Assembly: GCF_932526225.1 (NCBI RefSeq)
Contig: NC_064044.1
Span: 14,881,453-14,945,452 of the forward strand
From: Nematostella vectensis
Lineage: Eukaryota; Cnidaria; Anthozoa; Actiniaria; Edwardsiidae
Reading direction: 5' to 3'
Length of the DNA: 64,000 bases
The notes under the pieces were generated by a model. It saw only the letters and a list, made by a program, of their open reading frames with translations, was not told where the DNA came from and did no database searches. The position numbers were made by a program, and so were the translations under genes. Positions 53,404-62,324 of the stretch are shown here, one piece after another (position 1 is the stretch's first letter; every line of letters starts with the position of its first letter).

Positions 53404-53475
53404 TTCCCATACCGGGAGTCGCATCCGGTCCGTCTGAGTGAAAACCAGATATCCTAACTGCTAGACCATATGGGA
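53404..53475 (-). tRNA. tRNA-Glu(UUC), T-loop UGCGACU
   Basis: As 15803 but with a consensus 5' acceptor strand. Confidence 0.84.
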
Positions 53476-53657
53476 TATATATCTGCTCACCTTAGGAAAT
53501 GTTTTCTTGATTAAATACCTTGCGAAGAATAGTATTATGATACGATGATGTTTTCGCCATAAATTTATCAAGCTCATATTTGTGCCATTCTTTACAAACA
53601 TGTCTGCCGCGTCTTGACTGTGAAAGAGCTCCAGTCAACAAAAATGGTTTAAAGAAA

Positions 53658-53711
53658 TGCCGAAACCCGGGATTGTTCAGAGTTCCTACAAACTCTGCGG
53701 AATTGCACCAA

Positions 53712-53754
<43 letters not shown>

Positions 53755-53760
53755 TTCGGC
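53658..53760 (-). pseudogene. tRNA-Phe(GAA)-like, 103 nt
   Basis: Same allele as 16057. Confidence 0.82.
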
Positions 53761-53942
53761 ACGTTCATGTCCAGCCTTAGTCTGCTCGGGCTTAAATATG
53801 ATGAATTTTGAATGAAAAAATAAAAAGTGCGCAAAATGGCAACCAAAGAAGGACTGCTCTTCTTTGCCATTGTTTTTGCGCAATAATCAAAACTTTATCT
53901 AATTATAAAAGTAAGACCTTCTAGATTTAAAAAAATGCATTT

Positions 53943-54014
53943 TTCCCATACCGGGAGTACAACCCGTGCCGTCTGGGTGAAAACCAGAAATCCTAACCGC
54001 TAGTCCATATGGGA
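53943..54014 (-). tRNA. tRNA-Glu(UUC), box B damaged
   Basis: Distant copy of 23900. Confidence 0.84.
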
Positions 54015-54191
54015 TATCTGCTCAACTTAGGAAATGTTTTCTTGATTAAATACATTGCGAAGAATAGTATTATGATACGATGATGTTTTCTCCATAAATT
54101 TAACAAGCTCATATTTGTGCCATTCTTTACAAACATGTCTGCCGTGTCTTGACTGTGAAAGAGCTCCAGTTAACAAAAATGGTTAAAAAAA

Positions 54192-54237
54192 TGCCGAAAC
54201 CCGGGATTTTTCAGAGTTCCTACAAACTCTCCGGATT

Positions 54238-54287
<50 letters not shown>

Positions 54288-54293
54288 TTCGGC
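54192..54293 (-). pseudogene. tRNA-Phe(GAA)-like, consensus body
   Basis: Distant copy of 24150; full consensus outside the insertion. Confidence 0.86.
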
Positions 54294-54499
54294 ACATTCA
54301 TGTGCAGAATTAGTCTGCTCGGGCTTAAATATGATGAATTTTGTATGAAAAAATAGAAAGTGCCAAAATGGCATCCAAAGAAGGACTGCTCTTCCTCGCA
54401 ATTGTTTTTGCGCAATATTCAAAACTTTGTTTTTGCGCAATAGTCGAAACTTTATCTAATTAAATCGGTAAGAACTTCTAGATTAAAATAAAAGAAATT

Positions 54500-54571
54500 T
54501 TCCCGTACCGGGAGTTGAACCCTGGCAGTCTGAGTGAAAACCAGAAATCCTAACCGCTAGACCATATGGGA
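54500..54571 (-). tRNA. tRNA-Glu(UUC), box B kept
   Basis: Distant copy of 24458. Confidence 0.86.
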
Positions 54572-54749
54572 TATCTGCTCAACTTAGGAAATGTTTTCTT
54601 GCTTATTAACAGCGCGAAGAATAGTATCATAATACGATGATGTTTTCTCCATAAATTTATTAAGCTCATATTTGTGCCATACTTTACAAACATGCCTGCC
54701 GTGTCTTGACTGTGAAAGAGCTACAGTCAACAAAAATGGTTTAAAGAAA

Positions 54750-54802
54750 TGCCGAAACCCGGGATTGTTCAGAGTTCCTACAAACTCTCCGGATTGCACC
54801 AA

Positions 54803-54843
<41 letters not shown>

Positions 54844-54851
54844 TTTTCGGC
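54750..54851 (-). pseudogene. tRNA-Phe(GAA)-like, box A and B changes
   Basis: As 24708 with A8 and a restored AGAGTT insertion arm. Confidence 0.82.
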
Positions 54852-55034
54852 ACGTTCTTGTCCAGACTTAGTCTGCTCGGGCTTAAATATGATGAATTGT
54901 GAATAAAAAAATAAAAAGTGCGCAAAATGGCAACCAAAGAAGGACTGCTCTTCTTCGCCATTGTTTTTGCGCAATAATCAAAACTTTATCTAATTATAAA
55001 AGTAAGACCTTCTAGATTTAAAAAAATGGATTTT

Positions 55035-55106
55035 TTCCCATACCGGGAGTCGGACCCGGGCCGTCTGGGTGAAAACCAGAAATCCTAACCGCTAGACCAT
55101 ATGGGA
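55035..55106 (-). tRNA. tRNA-Glu(UUC), C55
   Basis: Distant copy of 24993; stems intact. Confidence 0.89.
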
Positions 55107-55283
55107 TATCTGCTCACCTTAGGAATTGTTTTCTTGATTAAATACAGCGCGAAGAATAGTATTATGATACGATGATGTTTTCTCCATAAATTTATCAAGC
55201 TCATATTTGTACCATTCTTTACAAACATGTCTGCCGTGTCTTGACTGTGAAAGAGCTCCAGTTAACAAAAATGGTTTGAAAAA

Positions 55284-55333
55284 TTCCGAAACAAGGTTTT
55301 TTTCAGAGTTCCTACAAACTCTCCGGATTGAAG

Positions 55334-55379
<46 letters not shown>

Positions 55380-55385
55380 TTCGTC
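55284..55385 (-). pseudogene. tRNA-Phe(GAA)-like, A72
   Basis: As 25242 with further changes at the T-stem 3' strand (CCTTG) and acceptor A2. Confidence 0.8.
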
Positions 55386-55567
55386 ACGTTCATGTCCAGA
55401 CTTTGTCTGCTCGGGCTTAAATATGATGAATTTTGTATGAAAAAATAAAAAGTGCGCAAAATGTCAAACAAAGAAGGACTGCTCTTCCTCGCCATTGTTT
55501 TTGCGCAATAATCAAAACTTTATCTAATTATAAAAGTAAGACCTTCTAGATTTAAAAAAATGCATTT

Positions 55568-55639
55568 TTCCCATACCGGGAGTCGAACCCGTGCCGTCTG
55601 GGTGAAAACCAGAAACCCTAACCGCTAGTCCATATGGGA
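55568..55639 (-). tRNA. tRNA-Glu(UUC), A49, A11
   Basis: As 25526 with the consensus anticodon loop UUUUCAC. Confidence 0.87.
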
Positions 55640-55816
55640 TATCTGCTCACCTTAGGAAATGTTTTCTTGATTAAATACAGCGCGAAGAATGGTATTATGA
55701 TACGATGATGTTTTCTCCATAAATTTATCATGCACATATTTGTACCATTCTTTACAAACATGTCTGCCGTGTCTTGACTGTGAAAGAGCTCCAGTTAACA
55801 AAAATGGTTTAAAAAA

Positions 55817-55862
55817 TGCCGAAACCCGGGATTTTTCAGAGTTTCTACAAACTCTCCGGATT

Positions 55863-55912
<50 letters not shown>

Positions 55913-55918
55913 TTCGGA
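55817..55918 (-). pseudogene. tRNA-Phe(GAA)-like, U1
   Basis: Distant copy of 25775. Confidence 0.84.
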
Positions 55919-56100
55919 ACGTTCATGTCCAGACTTCGTCTGCTCGGGCTTAAATATGATGAATTTTGTATGAAAAAATACAAAGTGCGCAAAATGTCAA
56001 ACAAAGAAGGACTGCTCTTCTTCGCCATTGTTTTTGCGCAATAATCAAAACTTTATCTAATTATAAAAGTAAGACCTTCTAGATTTAAAAAAATGCATTT

Positions 56101-56172
56101 TTCCCATACCGGGAGTCAAACCCGTGCCGTCTGGGTGAAAACCAGAAATCCTAACCGCTAGTCCATATGGGA
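56101..56172 (-). tRNA. tRNA-Glu(UUC), T-loop UUUGACU
   Basis: Distant copy of 26059; only one such unit here where the 26-kb region has two. Confidence 0.84.
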
Positions 56173-56349
56173 TATCTGCTCACCTTAGGAAATGTTTTCT
56201 TGATTAAATACAGCGCAAAGAATGGTATTATGATACGATGATGTTTTCTCCATAAATTTATCAAGCTCATATTGTGCCATTCTTTACAAACATGTCTGCC
56301 GTGTCTTGACTGTAAAAGAGCTCCAGTTAACAAAAATGGTTTAAAAAAA

Positions 56350-56395
56350 TGCCGAAACCCGGGATTTTTCAGAGTAACTACAAACTCTCCGGATT

Positions 56396-56445
<50 letters not shown>

Positions 56446-56451
56446 TTCTGC
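56350..56451 (-). pseudogene. tRNA-Phe(GAA)-like, A3
   Basis: Distant copy of 26841, followed by a short spacer. Confidence 0.83.
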
Positions 56452-56557
56452 ACGTTCATGTCCAGACTTAGTCTGCTCGGGCTTAAATATGATGAATTTT
56501 GAATGAGAAAATTTTTTTTATAAAAGTCAGACCTTCTATATTTAAAAAAATGCATTT

Positions 56558-56629
56558 TTCCCATACCGGGAGTCGAACCCGGGCAGTCTGGGTGAAAACC
56601 AGAAATCCTAACCGCTAGACCATATGGGA
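56558..56629 (-). tRNA. tRNA-Glu(UUC), stems fully intact
   Basis: Matches the consensus except one variable-loop base. Box A, box B and all stems are sound; one of the best candidates for a working gene. Confidence 0.93.
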
Positions 56630-56807
56630 TATCTGTTCACCTTAGGTATTGTTTTCTTTCTTATTAACAGCGCGAATAATAGTATCATGATACGATGATG
56701 TTTTCTCCATAAATTCATCAAACTCATATTTGTGCCATACTTTACAAACATGTAAGCCGTGTCTTGACAGTGAAAGAGCTCCAGTTAACAAAAATGGTTT
56801 AAAAAAA

Positions 56808-56853
56808 TGCCGAAACCCGCGATTTTTCAGAGTTCCTACAAACTCTCCGGGTT

Positions 56854-56890
<37 letters not shown>

Positions 56891-56909
56891 TCAACTGAGT
56901 TTTTTCGGC
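56808..56909 (-). pseudogene. tRNA-Phe(GAA)-like, box A damaged
   Basis: Same allele as 27300. Confidence 0.82.
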
Positions 56910-57092
56910 ACGTTCATGTTCAGCATTAGTCTGCTCGGGCGTAAATATGATGAATTTTGTATGAAAAAATAAAAAGTGCGCAAAATGGCAACCAAAGAAG
57001 GACTGCTCTTCCTCGCCATTGTTTTTTCGCAATAATCAAAACTTTATCTAATTATAAAAGTAAGAACTTCTAGATTTAAAATAATGCATTTT

Positions 57093-57164
57093 TTTCCATA
57101 CCGGTAGTAGAACCCTGGCAGTCTGGGTGAAAACCAGAAATCCTAACCGCTAGACCATATGGGA
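57093..57164 (-). tRNA. tRNA-Glu(UUC), A61 / U57 allele, A71
   Basis: Same body as 27585. Confidence 0.83.
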
Positions 57165-57342
57165 TATCTGCTCACCTTAGGAAATGTTTTCTTGATTAAA
57201 TACAGCGCGAAGAATAGTATTAAGATACGATGATGTTTTCTCCATAAATTTATCAAGCTTATATTTGTACGATTCTTTACAAACATGTATGCCGTGTCTT
57301 GACTGTGAAAGAGCTACAGTCAACAAAAATGGTTTAAAGAAA

Positions 57343-57388
57343 TCCCGAAACCCGGGATTTTTCAGAGTTCCTACAAACTCTCCAGATT

Positions 57389-57427
<39 letters not shown>

Positions 57428-57444
57428 TACTGCGCTTCTTCGGC
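57343..57444 (-). pseudogene. tRNA-Phe(GAA)-like, box A damaged
   Basis: Same allele as 27835. Confidence 0.81.
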
Positions 57445-57649
57445 ACGTTCATGTCCAGACTTAGTCTGCTCGGGCTTAAATATGATAAATTTTGAATGAA
57501 AAAATAAAAAGTGCCAAAATGGCAACCAAAGAAGGACTGCACTTCCTCGCAATTGTTTTTGCGCAATATTCAAAACTTTGCTTTTGCGCAATAGTCGAAA
57601 CTTTATCTAATTAAATCGGTAAGAACTTCTAGATTTAAATAAAAGAGAT

Positions 57650-57721
57650 TTTCCGTACCGGGAGTCGAACTCTGGCAGTCTGGGTGAAAACCAGAAATCC
57701 TAACCTCTAGACCATATGGGA
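57650..57721 (-). tRNA. tRNA-Glu(UUC), acceptor and T-stem mismatches
   Basis: Same body as 28142 with an extra D-loop change. Confidence 0.82.
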
Positions 57722-57899
57722 TATCTGCTCAACTTAGGAAATCATTTCTTGCTTATTAACAGCGCAAAAAATAGTATCATGATACGATGAGGTTTTCTCC
57801 ATAAATTTATCAAGCTCATATTTGTGCCATACTTTAAAAACATGTCTGCCGTGTCTTGACTGTCAAAGAGCTCCAGTCAACAAAAATGGTTTAAAAATA

Positions 57900-57952
57900 T
57901 GCCGAAACCCGGGATTTTTCAGAGTTCCTACAAACTCTCCGGATTGAACCAC

Positions 57953-57984
<32 letters not shown>

Positions 57985-58001
57985 TACTGCGCTTTTTCGG
58001 C
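57900..58001 (-). pseudogene. tRNA-Phe(GAA)-like, box A damaged
   Basis: Same allele as 10664. Confidence 0.82.
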
Positions 58002-58184
58002 ACGTTCATGTCCAGACTTAGTCTGCTCGGGCTTAAATATGATGAATTTTGTATGAAAAAATAAAAAGTGCGCAAAATGTCAAACAAAGAAGGACTGCTC
58101 TTCCTCGCCATTGTTTTTGCGCAATAATCAAAACTTTATCTAATTATAAAAGTAAGTACTTCTAGATTTAAAAAAATGCATTTT

Positions 58185-58256
58185 TTCCCATACCGGGAGT
58201 CGACCCCTGGCAGTCTGGGTGAAAACCAGAAATCCTAACCGCTAGACCATATGGGA
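58185..58256 (-). tRNA. tRNA-Glu(UUC), G54
   Basis: Same body as 28676; 19,854 bp from 38331. Confidence 0.85.
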
Positions 58257-58434
58257 TATCTGCTCACCTTAGGAAATGTTTTCTTGATTAAATACAGCGC
58301 GAAGAATAGTATTATGATACAATGATGTTTTCTCCATAAATTTATCAAGCTCATATTTGTGCCATTCTTTACAAACATGTCTGCCGTGTCTTGACTGTGA
58401 AAGAGCTCCAGTCAGCAAAAATGTTTTAAAGAAA

Positions 58435-58536
58435 TTCCTAAACCCGGGATTTTTCAGAGTTCCTACAAACTCTCCGGATTGAACCAGGGACCTTCAGATC
58501 TTCAGTCTGAAGCTCTCCCAACTGCGATATTTCGGC
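58435..58536 (-). pseudogene. tRNA-Phe(GAA)-like, acceptor mismatches
   Basis: 3' strand TTTAGGA; box A TATCGCAGTTGG. The downstream T5 is broken by an extra change (atgtttt). Confidence 0.8.
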
Positions 58537-58719
58537 ACGTTCATGTCCAAACTTAGTCTGCTTGGGCTTAAATATGATGAATTTTGTATGAAAAAACTAA
58601 AAAGTGCGCAAAATGGCAACCAAAGAAGGACTGCTCTTCCTCGCCATTGTTTTTGCGCAATAATCAAAACTTTATCTAATTATAAAAGTAAGACCTTCTA
58701 GATTAAAAAAAATGCATTT

Positions 58720-58791
58720 TTTCCATACCGGGAGTTGAACCCGGGCAGTCTTGGTGAAAACCAGAAATTTTAACCGCTAGACCATATGGGA
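58720..58791 (-). tRNA. tRNA-Glu(UUC), A71, A40
   Basis: T loop UUCAACU keeps box B; one acceptor and one anticodon-stem mismatch. Confidence 0.86.
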
Positions 58792-58969
58792 TACCTGCTC
58801 ACCTTAGGAAATGTTTTCTTGATTAAATACTGCGCGAAGAATAGTATCATGATACGATGATGTTTTCTCCATAAATTTATCAAGCTCATATTTGTGCCAT
58901 TCTTTACAAACATGTCTACAGTGTCTTGACTGTGAAAGAGCTCCAGTCAACAAAAATGGTTTAAAGAAA

Positions 58970-59015
58970 TGCCGAAACCCGGGATTTTTCAGAGTTCCCA
59001 CAAACTCTCTGGATT

Positions 59016-59048
<33 letters not shown>

Positions 59049-59071
59049 CATCCCAACTGAGCTATTTCGAC
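58970..59071 (-). pseudogene. tRNA-Phe(GAA)-like, U2
   Basis: 5' GUCGAAA leaves one wobble in the acceptor. Insertion variant CTCTCTGG with GTGGG loop. Box A consensus. Confidence 0.83.
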
Positions 59072-59249
59072 AAGTTCATGTCAAGACTTAGTCTGCTCGG
59101 GCTTAAATATGATGAATTTTGAATAAAAAAAAAAATACCAAAATGGCAACCAAAGAAGGACTGCTCTTCCTCGCCATTGTTTTTGCGCAATAATCTAAAC
59201 TTTATCTAATTATAAAAATAAGACCTTCTAGATTTAAAAAAATGCATTT

Positions 59250-59321
59250 TTCCCATACCCGGAGTCGAACCCGGGCCGTCTGGGTGAAAACCAGAAATCC
59301 TAACCGCTAGACCATATGGGA
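59250..59321 (-). tRNA. tRNA-Glu(UUC), G63
   Basis: A single T-stem mismatch; otherwise consensus. Confidence 0.9.
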
Positions 59322-59499
59322 TATCTGTTCACTTTAGGAAATGTTTTCTTGATTAAATACAGCGCGAAGAATAGTATTATGATACGATGATGTTTTCTCC
59401 ATAAATTTATCAAGCTCATATTTGTGCCATTCTTTACAAACATGTCTGCCGTGTCTTGACTGTGAAAGAGCTCCAGTTAACAAAAATGGTTTAAAAAAA

Positions 59500-59545
59500 T
59501 CCCGGAACACTGGATTTTTCAGAGTTCCTACAAACTCTCCAGATT

Positions 59546-59579
<34 letters not shown>

Positions 59580-59601
59580 ATCCCAACTGAGCTATTTCAA
59601 C
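59500..59601 (-). pseudogene. tRNA-Phe(GAA)-like, acceptor weak
   Basis: 5' GUUGAAA against TTCCGGG; T-stem 3' strand CCAGT-like. Box A consensus. Confidence 0.81.
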
Positions 59602-59808
59602 ACGTTCATGTCCAGACTTAGTCTGCTCGGGCTTAAATATGATGAATTTTGAATGAAAAAATTAAAAAGTGCCAAAATGGCAACCAAAGAAGGACTGCTC
59701 TTCCTCGCCATTGTTTTTGCGCAATAATCAAAACTTTGTTTTTGCGGAATAGTCGAGACTTTATCTAATTAAATCGGTAAGAACTTCTAGATTAAAATAA
59801 AAGAGATT

Positions 59809-59880
59809 TTCCCATACCGGGAGTCGAACCCGGGCCGTCTGGGTGAAAACCAGAAATTCTAACCGCTAGACCATATGGGT
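59809..59880 (-). tRNA. tRNA-Glu(UUC), A1
   Basis: Only the first acceptor pair is lost, plus one base at the D/anticodon-arm junction. Confidence 0.89.
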
Positions 59881-60058
59881 TACCTGCTCACCTTAGGAAA
59901 TGTTTTCTTGATTAAATACAGCGCGAAGAATAGTTTTATGATACGATGATGTTTTCTCCATAAATTTATCAAGCTCATATTTGTGCCATTCTTTACAAAC
60001 ATGTCTGCCGTGTCTTGACAGTGAAAGAGCTTCAGTTAACAAAAATGGTTTAAAAAAA

Positions 60059-60160
60059 TGCCGGAACCCGGGATTTTTCAGAGTTGCTACAAACTCTCCG
60101 GATTGAACCAGGGACCCTAAGATATTCAGTCTGACGCTCTCCCAACTGAGCTATTTCGGC
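60059..60160 (-). pseudogene. tRNA-Phe(GAA)-like, altered anticodon stem
   Basis: Same allele as 6955. Confidence 0.81.
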
Positions 60161-60343
60161 ACGTTTATGTCCAGACTTAGTCTGCTCGGGCTTAAATATG
60201 ATGAATTTTGTATGAAAAAATAAAAAGTGCGCAAAATGGCTACCAAAGAAGGACTGCTCTTCCTCGCCATTGTTTTTGATCAATAATCAAAACTTTTTCT
60301 AATCATAAAAGTGAGAACTTCTAGATTTAAAAAAATGCATTTT

Positions 60344-60415
60344 TTCCCATACCGGGAGTCGATCCCTGGCAGTCTGGGTGAAAAGCAGAAATCCTAACCG
60401 CTAGACCATATGGGA
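60344..60415 (-). tRNA. tRNA-Glu(UUC), A54 allele
   Basis: Same body as 6146. Confidence 0.84.
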
Positions 60416-60593
60416 TATCTGCTCACCTTAGGAAATGTTTTCTTGATTAAATACAGCGCGAAGAATAGTATTATGATACGATGATGTTTTCTCCATAAAT
60501 TTATCAAGCTCATATTTGTACCATTCTTTACAAACATGTCTGCCGTGTCTTGACTGTGAAAGAGCTCCAGTCAGCAAAAATGGTTTAAAAAAA

Positions 60594-60695
60594 CGCCTAA
60601 ACCCGGGAGTTTTCAGAGTTCCTACAAACTCTCCGGATTGAACCAGGGACCTTCAGATCTTCAGTCTGAAGCTCTCCCAACTGCGCTATTTCGGC
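60594..60695 (-). pseudogene. tRNA-Phe(GAA)-like, A69
   Basis: Same allele as 6396 with one insertion base changed (CTCCCGGG). Confidence 0.82.
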
Positions 60696-60764
60696 ACGTT
60701 CATGTTCAGCCTTAGTCTGCTCGGGCTTAAATATGATGAATTTTGTATGAAAAAACTAAAAAGT

Positions 60765-60817
60765 GCGCAAAATGGCTACCAAAGAAGGACTGCTCTTCCT
60801 CGCCATTGTTTTTGCGC
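60765..60817. repeat. Spacer inverted repeat (representative copy)
   Basis: GCGCAAAATGGC at the left faces GCCATtgttTTTGCGC at the right, giving a 12-bp stem with a 4-nt bulge. Inside it GAAG and CTTC can pair again. The element lies 80-130 bp upstream of Phe in most units; some units have GTGCC in place of GTGCGC at the left arm, and six short-spacer units lack it. Function unknown. Confidence 0.7.
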
Positions 60818-60864
60818 AATAATCTAAACTTTATCTAATTATAAAAATAAGACCTTCTAGATTT

Positions 60865-60871
60865 AAAAAAA
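60865..60871 (-). terminator. Pol III T-run after tRNA-Glu (representative)
   Basis: Seven A on the plus strand, hence seven T in the transcribed sense, lie 8 nt beyond the 3' end of the consensus Glu gene. Most units have the same run. Units with the long spacer have TTTT-type runs instead. Confidence 0.75.
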
Positions 60872-60880
60872 TGCATTTTT
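60867..60880. repeat. Palindrome AAAAATGCATTTTT at the Glu 3' end (representative)
   Basis: A perfect 14-bp palindrome that spans the terminator and the last two bases of the Glu gene. In the transcript it could form a weak A/U stem just before the U-run. It recurs in most short-spacer units. Confidence 0.7.
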
Positions 60881-60889
60881 CCCATACCG

Positions 60890-60900
60890 GGAGTCGAACC
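60890..60900 (-). promoter_or_regulatory. Box B of consensus tRNA-Glu
   Basis: GGTTCGACTCC fits the Pol III box B consensus. Many other Glu copies lose it through G57 to U, C56 to U, U55 to G or U54 changes. Confidence 0.8.
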
Positions 60901-60931
60901 CGGGCCGTCTGGGTGAAAACCAGAAATCCTA

Positions 60932-60943
60932 ACCGCTAGACCA
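60932..60943 (-). promoter_or_regulatory. Box A of consensus tRNA-Glu
   Basis: TGGTCTAGCGGT, the D-arm internal promoter, is conserved in most Glu copies. Confidence 0.75.
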
Positions 60944-60979
60944 TATGGGATATCTGTTCACTTCAGGAAATGTTTTCTT

Positions 60980-60989
60980 GATTAAATAC
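60980..60989 (-). promoter_or_regulatory. TATA-like element upstream of tRNA-Glu (representative)
   Basis: GTATTTAATC on the gene strand lies 30-39 bp upstream of the first Glu base, a usual place for TFIIIB contact. It is conserved in units of the TTGATTAAATAC type and replaced by TTGCTTATTAAC in others. Confidence 0.45.
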
Positions 60990-61121
60990 AGCGCGAAGAA
61001 TAGTATTATGATACGATGATGTTTTCTCCATAAATTTATCAAGCTCATATTTGTGCCATTCTTTACAAACATGTCTGCCGTGTCTTGACTGTGAAAGAGC
61101 TCCAGTTAACAAAAATGGTTT

Positions 61122-61128
61122 AAAAAAA
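61122..61128 (-). terminator. Pol III T-run after tRNA-Phe-like gene (representative)
   Basis: Seven T in transcript sense directly follow the discriminator base. A second T5 follows about 6 bp further on. Most Phe-like copies keep the first run; those of the AAAGAAAT type have it interrupted. Confidence 0.75.
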
Positions 61129-61230
61129 TCCCGAAACCCGGGATTTTTCAGAGTTCCTACAAACTCTCCAGATTGAACCAGTGACCTTCAGATCTTCAGT
61201 CTGACGCTATCCCAACTGAGCTATTTCAAC
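61129..61230 (-). pseudogene. tRNA-Phe(GAA)-like, acceptor weak
   Basis: 5' GUUGAAA against 3' TTTCGGG pairs only with wobbles and a G1/G72 clash. T-stem 5' strand CACTGG. Box A, box B and T7 terminator are present. Confidence 0.83.
61142..61170 (-). other. 29-nt T-arm insertion (representative copy)
   Basis: The extra segment sits between the T loop and the 3' strand of the T stem. GGATT occurs at both edges of it in most copies, so its exact ends are ambiguous by 5 nt. Its core pairs AGAGTT with AACTCT around a 6-nt loop. All 119 Phe-like copies carry it or a variant. Confidence 0.85.
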
Positions 61231-61241
61231 ACGTTCATGTC

Positions 61242-61254
61242 CAGACTTAGTCTG
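61242..61254. promoter_or_regulatory. 13-bp palindrome upstream of Phe (representative)
   Basis: CAGACTTAGTCTG reads the same on both strands around its central base and ends 12 bp from the Phe 5' end. Variants with centre TTC or TTT keep the CAGAC/GTCTG arms; families with CAGCA, CAGCC or CACAC lose them. It could be a protein-binding site; no factor is known. Confidence 0.5.
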
Positions 61255-61260
61255 CTCGGG

Positions 61261-61270
61261 CTTAAATATG
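61261..61270 (-). promoter_or_regulatory. TATA-like element upstream of Phe (representative)
   Basis: CATATTTAAG on the gene strand lies 31-40 bp upstream of the Phe-like gene, matching the placement of the element upstream of Glu. It is present in nearly all units. Confidence 0.45.
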
Positions 61271-61437
61271 ATGAATTTTGAATGAAAAAATTAAAAAGTG
61301 CCAAAATGGCAACCAAAGAAGGACTGCTCTTCCTCGCCATTGTTTTTGCGCAATAATCAAAACTTTGTTTTTGCGGAATAGTCGAGACTTTATCTAATTA
61401 AATCGGTAAGAACTTCTAGATTAAAATAAAAGAGATT

Positions 61438-61509
61438 TTCCCATACCGGGAGTCGAACCCGGGCCGTCTGGGTGAAAACCAGAAATTCTAACCGCTAGAC
61501 CATATGGGT
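61438..61509 (-). tRNA. tRNA-Glu(UUC), A1
   Basis: Block copy of 59809. Confidence 0.89.
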
Positions 61510-61687
61510 TACCTGCTCACCTTAGGAAATGTTTTCTTGATTAAATACAGCGCGAAGAATAGTTTTATGATACGATGATGTTTTCTCCATAAATTTATCA
61601 AGCTCATATTTGTGCTATTCTTTACAAACATGTCTGCCGTGTCTTGACAGTGAAAGAGCTTCAGTTAACAAAAATGGTTTAAAAAAA

Positions 61688-61789
61688 TGCCGGAACCCGG
61701 GATTTTTCAGAGTTGCTACAAACTCTCCGGATTGAACCAGGGACCCTAAGATATTCAGTCTGACGCTCTCCCAACTGAGCTATTTCGGC
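61688..61789 (-). pseudogene. tRNA-Phe(GAA)-like, altered anticodon stem
   Basis: Block copy of 60059. Confidence 0.81.
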
Positions 61790-61972
61790 ACGTTTATGTC
61801 CAGACTTAGTCTGCTCGGGCTTAAATATGATGAATTTTGTATGAAAAAATAAAAAGTGCGCAAAATGGCTACCAAAGAAGGACTGCTCTTCCTCGCCATT
61901 GTTTTTGATCAATAATCAAAACTTTTTCTAATCATAAAAGTGAGAACTTCTAGATTTAAAAAAATGCATTTT

Positions 61973-62044
61973 TTCCCATACCGGGAGTCGATCCCTGGCA
62001 GTCTGGGTGAAAAGCAGAAATCCTAACCGCTAGACCATATGGGA
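61973..62044 (-). tRNA. tRNA-Glu(UUC), A54 allele
   Basis: Block copy of 60344. Confidence 0.84.
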
Positions 62045-62222
62045 TATCTGCTCACCTTAGGAAATGTTTTCTTGATTAAATACAGCGCGAAGAATAGTAT
62101 TATGATACGATGATGTTTTCTCCATAAATTTATCAAGCTCATATTTGTACCATTCTTTACAAACATGTCTGCCGTGTCTTGACTGTGAAAGAGCTCCAGT
62201 CAGCAAAAATGGTTTAAAAAAA

Positions 62223-62324
62223 CGCCTAAACCCGGGAGTTTTCAGAGTTCCTACAAACTCTCCGGATTGAACCAGGGACCTTCAGATCTTCAGTCTGAAG
62301 CTCTCCCAACTGCGCTATTTCGGC
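62223..62324 (-). pseudogene. tRNA-Phe(GAA)-like, A69
   Basis: Block copy of 60594. Confidence 0.82.

Larger units (their letters stand above)
52025..53942. repeat. Four-unit block, distant copy 4
   Basis: It repeats the allele order of the 20906 block: consensus-like Phe, GAC Phe, GUC Glu, U31 Phe, UGCGACU Glu, 103-nt Phe. It then continues as the 23900 region does, with an offset of about 30,043 bp. Confidence 0.8.
59250..60878. repeat. 1,629-bp three-unit block, copy 1
   Basis: Glu starts 59250, 59809 and 60344 recur at 60879, 61438 and 61973, exactly 1,629 bp away, with matching Phe alleles. Confidence 0.85.
60879..60950 (-). tRNA. tRNA-Glu(UUC), full consensus
   Basis: Reference copy. 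Acceptor TCCCATA/TATGGGA, anticodon stem TCTGG/CCAGA around UUUUCAC, T stem CCGGG/CCCGG around UUCGACU. Box A, box B, a TATA-like element and a T7 terminator are present. No CCA is encoded. As expected for a cytosolic eukaryotic tRNA reading GAA (and GAG by wobble). A strong candidate for a functional gene. Confidence 0.95.

Noticed and set aside
61142-61170. Small transposon insertion with 5-bp target duplication (GGATT on both sides) in the Phe T arm.
   Set aside because: Not excluded, but the insert is only about 24 bp beyond the repeat and has no terminal inverted repeats at its ends, so the origin is left open.
61269-61275. C/D-box snoRNA suggested by ATGATGA in the spacer to the right of the Phe-like genes.
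   Set aside because: I find no CTGA D box at a suitable distance and no terminal stem on either strand.
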